From Stentor coeruleus (lineage: Eukaryota; Ciliophora; Heterotrichea; Heterotrichida; Stentoridae): a stretch of 64,000 nucleotides of DNA. The position numbers and the translations under genes were made by a program. This document shows, piece by piece, positions 55,041 to 63,682 of the stretch (positions within the stretch are counted from its first letter, which is position 1; each line of letters starts with the position of its first letter). The notes under the pieces were generated by a model. The model ran no database searches. It saw only the letters and a program-made list of their open reading frames with translations, and was not told the origin of the DNA. The DNA is taken from NCBI GenBank assembly GCA_001970955.1, contig MPUH01000021.1, forward strand, positions 1 to 64,000, written 5' to 3'.

Positions 55041-56135
55041 ATGTCTGGAGAGAAATTATGCATATTGGCATTACTGCTTGCATTTGCTGCTGGGCAAAGT
55101 TGTCCTACTTACACGTGTGGAACAAGGACTGATTTTTGCATTTATTATGCTCCTAATACTAATGTTGTTGAAGTTAGCAATTGTACTACAACTGGGACAT
55201 ATTGCCCAATGCCTCCATCAGGAGCTAATGTCACTTGTACAACAAAAGCTAACAACACCTATCCAAAATACCCAGGAGAAAAATGTTCAGCCTCTTCTCA
55301 ATGCTTCTCTAACAATTGCTATAAAGGGTATTGCAAAGGTGCTCAAGCAGGAGAATATTGCCTAACATCTTCAGCTTATTTGAGAAATGGAGCTTGTAAC
55401 CCAGGATTGTATTGTGACTTAGCTCAAGTTCCAGCTATTTGCGTTCCATTAAAAGAAGATTTTGAACCTTGTACTTCAGATAGTCAGTGTGAATATGGTA
55501 CTGGATGCTATATGTGTGATACATGCTCAGCTGGAATATGTCTTGAATATGGTCAATTAGATTCTGGAACTGAGATTTATGCAGGTTCATGTCAGAATAG
55601 TTATTCTAAATATTGTGAAGATGGACAATGCTTTGTGTTTTCTAATGGAACAGCTATTTGTATCGAAGAAGTTGAAAATAGGAATTATGCAAATAGTATG
55701 TGTTTGACAAATACTGCTTGTCAGTCTACATTTAGTAAAGAAGCTCAAAGGTTTATAACTGGTACTTGCCAATGCACTTGGAATCCAACAGGAACAAAAT
55801 ATTGTAGTTCTTTCCCTGGTGAAGGGTATTTTGAGAAGTTCCTTGAATTCTTTGATGATTGGGATGAAAGTGAAAATGCTGAGAAATGTAATATTGATAT
55901 TGCATATACTGATAGATGTATAAGAAGCCATGGGTCAACTAAAGATCTTGCCAAATATTATTTGTATACTTATATGTATATGTATGAAAATTATCTTGTT
56001 GGTGCACCAAGTTGTGTTGCAGGTGTTATGAAATCAGTACTCAGTCTGTCATCCTTATCAGAAAATAAGATTTTTTATGAAGTAGATAATTTCGGATTTT
56101 ACCTTGCTTTATCTGGAATTGTTTTAGCTCTCTAG
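55041..56135 (+). CDS. Cys-rich secreted protein, probably GPI-anchored
   Basis: A 364-residue protein. A signal peptide (LCILALLLAFAAGQS) is followed by more than 30 cysteines. The spacing recalls dickkopf/EB-type disulfide modules: CSASSQCFSNNCYKGYC, CTSDSQCEYGTGCYMCDTC. Several NxT/NxS sites (such as NCTTT, NVTC) allow N-glycosylation. The chain ends in a hydrophobic stretch (FYLALSGIVLAL) with nothing after it, the form of a GPI signal. I checked whether the last 15 bases, GTTTTAGCTCTCTAG, could be an intron: they lack the A at position 10, so the TAG is read as a stop. Function unknown; ciliate surface antigens are often built this way. Confidence 0.8.
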   Translation: MSGEKLCILALLLAFAAGQSCPTYTCGTRTDFCIYYAPNTNVVEVSNCTTTGTYCPMPPSGANVTCTTKANNTYPKYPGEKCSASSQCFSNNCYKGYCKGAQAGEYCLTSSAYLRNGACNPGLYCDLAQVPAICVPLKEDFEPCTSDSQCEYGTGCYMCDTCSAGICLEYGQLDSGTEIYAGSCQNSYSKYCEDGQCFVFSNGTAICIEEVENRNYANSMCLTNTACQSTFSKEAQRFITGTCQCTWNPTGTKYCSSFPGEGYFEKFLEFFDDWDESENAEKCNIDIAYTDRCIRSHGSTKDLAKYYLYTYMYMYENYLVGAPSCVAGVMKSVLSLSSLSENKIFYEVDNFGFYLALSGIVLAL

Positions 56136-56593
56136 GTAAATATAGTTTAATTAGGATTTAGTTTGAAAATAAGAGTTTTTAGTGTTTTGGTTTGGATTAG
56201 ATTTTTATAAAGAAATATTGTATTTTTAATAGGAATAATAAGATCATAAGGAATTATTGGGAATTTTATTTAATTTATGTGTGTTATAATAATATTATTG
56301 AATTAGTTAGATTTAAATATAATCTTATAATGTTTTTTGTCATTTTTTTATTATAAGAGTATGAACTAATTTTTATTTATAATGTGGAAATATGTATAAA
56401 AATACTACAGCCCATGATTTTCCTTGCCGTCTTAAGTTTTTATTTACAAAAAAATAACACTATAATAAAAACCTATACCCCCAAAGATAATATTTCATGC
56501 TAATATTTTTAAAGCAACCACAGTCACATAAAAAAGGCTGGTTTCATAATAAAAATAACCAAAAATAGCGAATATAAATCAATAAAATAATCA
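56136..56593. other. Intergenic, no gene seen
   Basis: 458 bp between two plus-strand genes, AT-rich. Nothing recognised. Confidence 0.5.
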
Positions 56594-58312
56594 ATGGGCC
56601 AAATCCAAAGCATGAATGGTCTAAGGTTGCAAGTAGACGTTAAAAGACGTGAAAGAAGAAAATCACTAAACGAATCAGATTTAGAGTTTCTAGGCAAATC
56701 CGTAAAAATTCTTGTTGGTGACGAAACAGTCATACTCACTTACAATCCAGGGACAACAACCACAGGTTCATTAATCTCGCAGCTTTCCAAAACCTTAAAA
56801 ACTCCTTCAAAAGTTGTAGCCTTTAAAACATTAGATGGTATAGAAATACTAGACTATATGCTATCTTTGACTAAAGTTAAAGTAAAACATCTTAAAGATG
56901 CAGAAACACTTGTTGGGGTTTTAAGTGAAGAAGTAGACTTTGAAGAAAGTTTTAAGAGTTTTTGTCCTATAAAAGTTGTTGGAAAAGGAGGATATTCAGT
57001 TGTGACTATGGTAAGGAAAAAAGATACAGGATGTTTATATGCTATTAAGAGTATTAAGAAATCATATGTTATACAACAAAGAAGAGTTGATCATACTTTG
57101 TCTGAAAGGAAAATATTAGCATCTTTAAATCATCCTTTTATTATACAGTTACAATCAAGCTTTCAGACTGTGATGATTATTTAGGTTAATCATTTGAATT
57201 TGGTTTTAGAATTTTGTCCTGGAGGGGAATTGTTTTATCATTTACACAATATAGGAAGATTTACTGAAGACCAAGCACGCTTTTATTTTGCAGAGATCGT
57301 CTTAGCAATGGAATGTCTTCATTCCAATGGGATAATATATCGCGACCTAAAACCTGAAAATATCCTATTAGATTTTGATGGACACATAAAACTCACTGAT
57401 TTCGGCACATCTCGTGAAAGTAAAAAAGAAGAAGTCCGCTACACTTACTGTGGTTCAGCAGAATACATGAGTCCTGAAATGATAAGCAAATCAGGACATG
57501 GACTAAGCATGGACTGCTACAGCCTGGGTTCTCTCCTATACGAAATGCTCACCGGTTCTCCACCTTTTTACGACCCAGACACAGAGAAAATGTTTTGGAA
57601 AATACAAAACGAGCCTCTTCATCTACCAAAATACTTCAGCCAGGATGTTAAATCACTATTACAAGGTCTATTAAGTAAAGATCCAACTATAAGATTAGGT
57701 AGTGAATTCATTTCAGATATTAAAGATCATCCTTGGTGTTCATCAATACATTGGCAAAAATTATATAAGAAAAAAATTGCCCCACCTTTTAGACCAAATA
57801 TGAGAGCATCAAATTTTGACCCTGAATTTACTTGTATACCTATAGATTATGATTTATATAATGAGGTAAGATATAAACCAAGTATTGATGATAAGTTTTA
57901 TGATTTTGATTATGAAAAAGTTGAAACTACAACAAAAGAGTTTTGGGAGGTTTTTGCTGATACAGATGAACAGTTGGATACTTATTTACCGTCAGTTGGA
58001 TCTAGTGATAGACTTTCTCCTGATGTGAGTAGGGATGATTCGAGTTGGATTATAAGTAAAAGTCCAAGTTTTAAAGGTGCTAGTAGTCCGAAAAGTATTG
58101 TAAAAAGCTCAGAGACTATGTTGAAACCACCTAGACTTCCGCATAAGACTGTTGTTAGTAAGAAACCTTTACCTGTTAATATTGATTTTTTAAGATCGAA
58201 TTCTAATAGGGAACTTGAAAGCGAACCTGATTTGGCTATGATAAATTTCCCTCAAGGGATGAGCAAGATGAAGCTCCATCTTAAGCAAAAGTTTAGTAAT
58301 AATTTTGCATAG
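56594..58312 (+). CDS. AGC-family protein kinase with N-terminal ubiquitin-like region
   Basis: Two exons joined by GTGATGATTATTTAG (57170-57184) give about 567 residues. MGQIQSMN predicts N-myristoylation. Residues about 30-105 look like a small beta-grasp region (VKILVGDETVILTYNPG). The kinase domain (about 125-380) has GKGGYSVVTMV, YAIKSIKK, YRDLKPENILL, LTDFGTSRE and CGSAEYMSPEM in place of GTPEYLAPE. The intron interrupts the hinge region; splicing gives QT-VNHLNLVLEFCPGGELFYHL, which aligns perfectly with AGC kinases. A C-tail with FYDFDYEK resembles the AGC hydrophobic motif. The T-loop lacks the usual Thr in GTPE, so activation may differ. The last 140 residues are Ser-rich. Confidence 0.9.
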
Positions 58313-58586
58313 TAGATAGGGTTGCTATAATAAAACTTGCTTGTCTAAGATTGTGAATTATTGGATATCTTTGAGTTTCGAAATTTTAGATGATTTAATA
58401 GATTTTATATTTTTTTTAATTATTTGATGTACTTTATATGTAAATTTAGATTACCCTGTGAGTATGATTATAGACTTTTCTGCTAAATATTTTTGAAGAA
58501 GAAGAAAGAATTTGTAAAAATAATATTTTATCTAAATCATGCAATTTCAATACATTTACTTATAACTTATTATTTTCTACCTTATA

Positions 58587-58692
58587 TTAATTTGCGCGAA
58601 GATTATGTTTAGTTTCTTGCGCATGAGCTGAAGCTGATGAACTGCCTACAAATGTTTTATAGCAATCTCTGCATATAAAAGTCACTAACTCT
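58587..58692 (-). other. Displaced zinc-finger end of the OTU1 gene
   Basis: Past the apparent stop of the OTU1 gene, another frame encodes YKTFVGSSSASAHAQETKH and then a TAA at 58587. This is the expected second half of the C2H2 finger of OTU1/YOD1 (the CxxC half is still in frame upstream). It is cut off by a 52-bp tandem duplication. Without one copy, the gene would run from 59565 to 58587. Confidence 0.8.
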
Positions 58693-58758
58693 TTATGGAT
58701 ATTTTTGCTTATAGCAATCTCTGCATATAAAAGTCACTAACTCTTTATGGATATTTTT
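58657..58758 (-). repeat. 52-bp-period direct duplication in the OTU1 gene
   Basis: The 50 bases at 58657-58706 recur at 58709-58758. The period of 52 is not a multiple of three, so the second copy shifts the frame. It has no N between the copies but may be the same class of assembly fault as the six N joints, or a real slippage. Confidence 0.9.
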
Positions 58759-59565
58759 ACTTCTGAAATTATTAGCAGCATCCAAAACTAATGAATGTGT
58801 GTAAGGGTTTTTCGAAAATCGTGTCACATCTGATTTTAAATCCCCATCTGGAAAATTCCTGACTATTAAATTGTAGTGAGCGTTAGTGAAGAGAAGGTAA
58901 ATTCTTTTATGATAGGATTTATCTTCATTTATAAAGCTTTCAGATATAGGGTTTACTGAAATTATGCAGATTTCAACTTCAAAATATTCACTTAATATAA
59001 CGAGTTCTATTTCTCCACCCCAATTATTAGTATTTTTAATCCATTGGCTATATTCTTCGATCGATCTACCTAAAATACCCTCTTCAAATTTATCTGGATT
59101 TTTTTTAAGAAATGCACCAATGTAATCACGTAAATATCCAGAACTATCGAAATTCCTATTCATCGCATAGTGCATTGCTGTAAACAAACAAGAGTTATCA
59201 TTAGGTATATGCCTTATAACAATAACTGAACCATCAAAAAACTTTTGAGTTGAATGTGCGACATCAAATTCTTTTAAAAGCAAACGTGTAAGTTCAACTT
59301 CATCCAATCCAGAGTTTTTTCTTAAAAATTCTTTAAAAGGTAAATTTAGAGTTTTTAATACACAAGTGTCTCCGTTATCAAAATAATTTATAATCTGATA
59401 TGAGCTTTCTGGGATTATAAGGACGTCTTTTACAAGTAAATATTGGAACTCTATTTCAATACCTAAGTTTATAGCGATATTATATTGAAATTGTCCCATA
59501 GTTGCGTTTCGGGGAACTTTCATGAGCTTAGATTGGGATTCGAAATTGATGATAATACCTAACAT
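58693..59565 (-). CDS. YOD1: OTU1/YOD1-type deubiquitinase
   Basis: A 290-residue protein as assembled. An N-terminal UBX/ubiquitin-like domain (about 1-80) is followed by the OTU domain (about 115-245). The catalytic loop PNDNSCLFTA holds Cys126 with Asp123, and His230 sits in FTNAHYNLIV. The C-terminus has the CxxC half of a zinc finger (TFICRDCYK) and then stops early because of a local duplication. OTU1/YOD1 works with the p97/Cdc48 ATPase, through its UBX-like domain, to trim ubiquitin chains in ER-associated degradation. All catalytic residues are present, so the enzyme should be active; the zinc finger aids substrate choice in homologs. Confidence 0.9.
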   Translation of the reverse strand: MLGIIINFESQSKLMKVPRNATMGQFQYNIAINLGIEIEFQYLLVKDVLIIPESSYQIINYFDNGDTCVLKTLNLPFKEFLRKNSGLDEVELTRLLLKEFDVAHSTQKFFDGSVIVIRHIPNDNSCLFTAMHYAMNRNFDSSGYLRDYIGAFLKKNPDKFEEGILGRSIEEYSQWIKNTNNWGGEIELVILSEYFEVEICIISVNPISESFINEDKSYHKRIYLLFTNAHYNLIVRNFPDGDLKSDVTRFSKNPYTHSLVLDAANNFRSKNIHKELVTFICRDCYKQKYP

Positions 59566-59704
59566 TTTCTATATTTTAATATGTTTAAACTTATGAATGA
59601 TTTAAAGCAAAACATTATTATTTTTATCATTTATCATATTTTTATTCGCATATACCAATTACAAATGTTATTTATAACTCACATAAGGCTTATTAAATAT
59701 CTTT

Positions 59705-61633
59705 TTACAAATCTTCAATTTGTAAAACACTTTCCTTACTCTCTTCAAACACTTCTTCTTCATATCTCTCAGGATTTTTCTTAGTATAATAATTCTTCCT
59801 ATTCCCAAAACTCATAAGCACACCTTTAAACAAATTATTTATCTCATCTTCATCACCCTCTTCTTCAAGTTCTGAATCAATCTCAGTAATTTTCTCAGAA
59901 GCTTCAATAACAATAGGGAAAAAAAATTTCTTTACAATATCCGAATAAGCATTTTCTTGAATATGATTTTCACTAACAAAATTGACAATAATTTTTTTCC
60001 AAAACGATACAGTCTGTCTTTCCCACAGTTTTTTACAGTCAAAATTAAGTTTTTTCCTTTCATCTACAGTTAAATCATAAGTCCAAACCATTAATTTGTT
60101 CTTACTTAGACAGTAAAAATATAGCCCAGATCCTTCGTTATCAGCGATTTCCACATCTTTTTTCAAGCTTTTAAATTTAAAAACTTCATCAAAATTGTTA
60201 TTCAGGAAATAAACATGTTCCAAAGTCCTAAGCATGATCAATTTCTGCCTAGTTCTATATTTAACACTTAAAGCTCGATCTTTTTCATGCAAACTTATTT
60301 TAGCTTGTTCAGGTTTCTTATCTTGATTAATTGTAAAAATCTGAAGCTTTCCTGAATTTAATGTGCATAAAATTGTATTCCCAACAACAGCAGCTGTAGT
60401 TATTAATGATTTTCCTAATTCTATTTTAGTCTTTGACATAGGTATAAGTTTTCTATCATGTAAATAATAACTTTTAAGCTGATTTTTAGCTTTGTTTATT
60501 ATGAAAAGTTGATTGTAACAAGATCCTGATACGATAATCATATCAGTTGAGTGAAAAATTTTTAGTGTTGATGTTAAGAACTCGGATATAAATAAAAGGT
60601 GTGATTGGTTTGAGGAATTGAAATGTAATAAAACTAGAAGGTCGTTTGGGCCTATTTCAATTGGTTGGGACATGGTTACTTTTTCATTTTTTATAAACTG
60701 GTTGTATATCATGATCCAGTCTGGGCTAAGAAGTTTCTGGTTTTTCGGGCATAATGAACGGGTACAATCAAGCTTTGTATATGGTTGATATATAGCAAGT
60801 CGTTGATAAGACATTGACGAAAAAATTGTTTTTATATAATTCGATAGTTTTTGCTTATACTGATTTTTTATATCATTATATGATACCCAAGCATTTTCAA
60901 AATCATTATAATACATATATAAGTGTTCTTTAGGATTCAAAAGCTTTGAGAAGTTTTTTTCTATTAACTTCAATAGTGACTTATTGTCATAAATTTCTAG
61001 TTTTGTATCTGAAAAAAACTTATCAACAATTTCTTGAGCATATTTTGTTGAAATACTCTCTGAGTTGTTTTTAATCAAGTTACTTTTTGTTAGAGAAGAA
61101 ATATAATTACCAAGGAAACTATAAGTTTCGCTTTGGATTTTAGTATGCATTTCGTTAAATATCATTGTAACATCTTTAACTATATTTTTCAATTCTAAGA
61201 CGATATTTGGAATTATGTCCTGGCAGGACTTGTATAGTTCACAACATTCATCAGATATGAAGTCAACTGATTCAATGTTGTAGTTGACAATCTGACTAGC
61301 AAAAGTTGTAACCATTTCATGTAATGCAGATTCGTAATCTTTTGGAATTAGTATCTGTGTAGCTTCAAGTTTTAAGATGCTAACTGAACCTGTCCAAGGG
61401 GAGATGACAAGGTTGCTATTTGAGAGGTTTTGGTCTTTAATTAGGAAATTCTGTCTGGCTAAGCAAAAATTGTGACTTTTTGATGTCGTTCTGAAGGAGT
61501 GGCGATTGAATGATGCGTTAGAAGTATGGTCTTTTATATGATTTGAGCAGATTGGGATGAATGGATAGCTGCAGGAGCATAAAATTTCTGCAGGCTCTTG
61601 ACAGGTTACAATAAAACACTTGAATGAATCCAT
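59705..61633 (-). CDS. B-box-like zinc-binding protein with propeller-like C-terminus
   Basis: A 642-residue protein I cannot assign. The first 45 residues have Cys and His spaced like a B-box: CFIVTCQEPAEILCSCSY, then ICSNHIKDH. A helical, partly coiled middle (about 90-290) follows, as in TRIM-like proteins. From about 340 to 560 there are beta-strand repeats such as LLVLLHFNSSN, DMIIVSGSCYNQLFII, GNTILCTLNSGKLQIF and EHVYFLNNNFDEVF, which look like a degenerate beta-propeller. The end is acidic (about 590-642). No RING is present, so this is not a classical TRIM E3. Related B-box plus propeller proteins are common in ciliates with no known role. Confidence 0.65.
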   Translation of the reverse strand: MDSFKCFIVTCQEPAEILCSCSYPFIPICSNHIKDHTSNASFNRHSFRTTSKSHNFCLARQNFLIKDQNLSNSNLVISPWTGSVSILKLEATQILIPKDYESALHEMVTTFASQIVNYNIESVDFISDECCELYKSCQDIIPNIVLELKNIVKDVTMIFNEMHTKIQSETYSFLGNYISSLTKSNLIKNNSESISTKYAQEIVDKFFSDTKLEIYDNKSLLKLIEKNFSKLLNPKEHLYMYYNDFENAWVSYNDIKNQYKQKLSNYIKTIFSSMSYQRLAIYQPYTKLDCTRSLCPKNQKLLSPDWIMIYNQFIKNEKVTMSQPIEIGPNDLLVLLHFNSSNQSHLLFISEFLTSTLKIFHSTDMIIVSGSCYNQLFIINKAKNQLKSYYLHDRKLIPMSKTKIELGKSLITTAAVVGNTILCTLNSGKLQIFTINQDKKPEQAKISLHEKDRALSVKYRTRQKLIMLRTLEHVYFLNNNFDEVFKFKSLKKDVEIADNEGSGLYFYCLSKNKLMVWTYDLTVDERKKLNFDCKKLWERQTVSFWKKIIVNFVSENHIQENAYSDIVKKFFFPIVIEASEKITEIDSELEEEGDEDEINNLFKGVLMSFGNRKNYYTKKNPERYEEEVFEESKESVLQIEDL

Positions 61634-61683
61634 GTTTATTGAAAAAATACCTTGAGACTTAAAGAAGAGATTATGATTATAGT

Positions 61684-61912
61684 TATAATATGCATTTAAT
61701 ATATAAACAGTTTATTATATTTAGATTTTAGAGATTATTTTGTGTATAAGTTGCTAAGATGATATATAAGCGTATTATATACAGTTTATATGTAAGTNTA
61801 TAATATGCATTTAATATATAAACAGTTTATTATATTTAGATTTTAGAGATTATTTTGTGTATGAGTTGCTAAGATGATATATAAACGTATTATATACAGT
61901 TTATATGTAAGT
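61684..61912 (+). repeat. False 114-bp duplication around a single N (61798)
   Basis: 61684-61797 recurs at 61799-61912 with about two mismatches. Same form as the other N joints. Confidence 0.85.
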
Positions 61913-62284
61913 ATATTTTTATTGATAATTGATTTTAGTTTCATTTGGTTAGATAATTTCTTATTTTAATGTTTGATATGATATTTTAGATGTATTTGCA
62001 TTTGGTTAGTTGTTTTGGATAGATTTTATTTGATTATAAGGTTTTTCTGTTCGGATTCATTTTATTATGCTGGATTTGATTATAAGGTTTTTGTTTTNTA
62101 TATTTTTATTGATAATTGATTTTAGTTTCATTTGGTTAGACAATTTCTTATTTTAATGTTTGATATGATATTTTAGATGTATTTGCATTTGGTTAGTTTG
62201 TTTTGGATAGATTTTATTTGATTATAAGGTTTTTCTGTTCGGATTCATTTTATTATGCTGGATTTGATTATAAGGTTTTTGTTT
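61912..62284 (+). repeat. False 186-bp duplication around a single N (62098)
   Basis: 61912-62097 recurs at about 62099-62284 with a base change and a one-base length difference. The first copy starts where the previous joint ends, so three contig ends meet here. Confidence 0.85.
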
Positions 62285-62325
62285 GCATTCATTTTATTAT
62301 GCTGGATTTGATTATAAATTTTCTG
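62056..62325 (+). repeat. Short direct repeat, unit about 30 bp
   Basis: A unit around ttattatgctggatttgatt occurs three times, near 62060, 62248 and 62293. The first two belong to the false duplication. The last is an adjacent imperfect copy, so a two-unit tandem repeat is probably real and may be what confused the assembler. Confidence 0.6.
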
Positions 62326-63682
62326 TTTGGATTGGTTTTATTGTGTTTAGATTAGGATTTTATATAATATGGGTGTGCTGCTGATTTGGAAAAGTTTATA
62401 TAAACGTTTAATTGTTTATTTTTTATTAGAGGGTTATAGGCTGGATTTTATGTTTTTCGCTTTGTTTTTATACTAATGGATTTGTAGTTTTCTTAATAAC
62501 TTTGCCCGAATAGAGTTGCTTAGGGATATTTAAGTGTTTTTATAGAATTTGCTATGATTAAGTGTTAGGGTGTTAAAATTTTTTTAATACAAATGAAAAT
62601 TGTTGTTGTTGATTAATTGGGAAGAGAGTTTATTATTTTTGTTATAAGTTTGATTGGAAATACAAGTTTTTTTTTAGGCTTTGAATTATAAAGTTATCAT
62701 GAAGTGCATTTTTTATTGGAAATATTTGTTTAATGTATAATTTTAAATGCATATTTGTATAAAAATCCAAATTAATCAAGTCTTTGGTATGTATATTTCT
62801 CATCATAATATATATAAATATCTATTGCCAATAGCTTTTACAGATGAAATTTGAAAATGAATGAATCTAATTTAAAAAAAATATATACTTTGCAAGCCAT
62901 TCTTAAATTTTATATAATTATAAACAATATCATAACTTTTAGTATCATTCTCAAAAGTATTGAAACTAGACAATTTGTATTAAATAATCTACCAAATTCT
63001 CTACATAAAAAAATCAATTCTAATAAAAATCAATTCTATTATGTAAATCTTTCCTATTTAAACTTCTAATTTTTCCCTATATTTACTTTGAAGGATGATA
63101 ATTTTACCAAGTATTATATTTTATCAATCAATTTTCATTCATTACTCTTTATTCATTTATAAATTCATATAAATAACTTCCTTATCCTCATAGCTTGGAT
63201 AACCTTATAAATTGACAAAAATATTTTTTAAACTCTATATGATTTTTCTAAGACAAGGCAAATTAACATTATAATTCTTAAAGTTCTATAAGGTTTTTTA
63301 TTATATAAAATACTAATATTCTTAGCCTGATGGGTAATTGACACAAAAAAATGTGGAATTATAAAAGATTATTATAGTCGATCTCTGAAAATCAAATAAT
63401 CATTCAATTCTCATATGCATCTGGTAGATAAGCAATAAAAAAAATACTATTACAATATATAATTCTAATCAAATCAAAAACATTTTTACAAACTTACACA
63501 ATAAAACAAACAAGAATATCTGAAATATAGTCAAGAAAAAAAAAAACTTAATAAGCAATTCGCTCCTAACAAGAACACGACAAATTTACACAATTTCCAA
63601 AAAGCATTAACATAAGCTTATTATACCATTTTCACTTACCGATCTCTCCCAATATACATCGAATATGGATATAATATATAAA

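Larger units (their letters stand above)
61634..63682. other. Long intergenic with two assembly joints and short repeats
   Basis: About 2.05 kb between a minus-strand start and the tubulin cofactor A gene. Two N joints (61798, 62098) falsely lengthen it by about 300 bp. The left 1 kb is G-rich and C-poor; the right 0.8 kb is C-rich. A plus-strand frame of about 65 codons at 62857 is AT-driven and not supported. Confidence 0.5.

Noticed and set aside
56121-56135. GTTTTAGCTCTCTAG at the end of the Cys-rich gene as a last intron
   Set aside because: It is 15 nt with GT and AG but has C at position 10 and a GTT donor, unlike all 26 accepted introns; the stop also fits a GPI-signal end.
57170-57184. 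Kinase with an internal stop, possible pseudogene
   Set aside because: The stop is the end of a 15-nt intron; the spliced protein aligns fully with AGC kinases.
61684-62284. Tandem satellite or repeat array
   Set aside because: The copies are separated by single N bases and have the same form as other N joints in unique sequence, so they are contig overlaps. Only a small two-unit repeat near 62250-62320 may be real.
62857-63069. Plus-strand open frame of about 70 codons near the window end
   Set aside because: AT-driven Ile/Asn/Lys composition, no homology I recognise, and no typical gene flanks.
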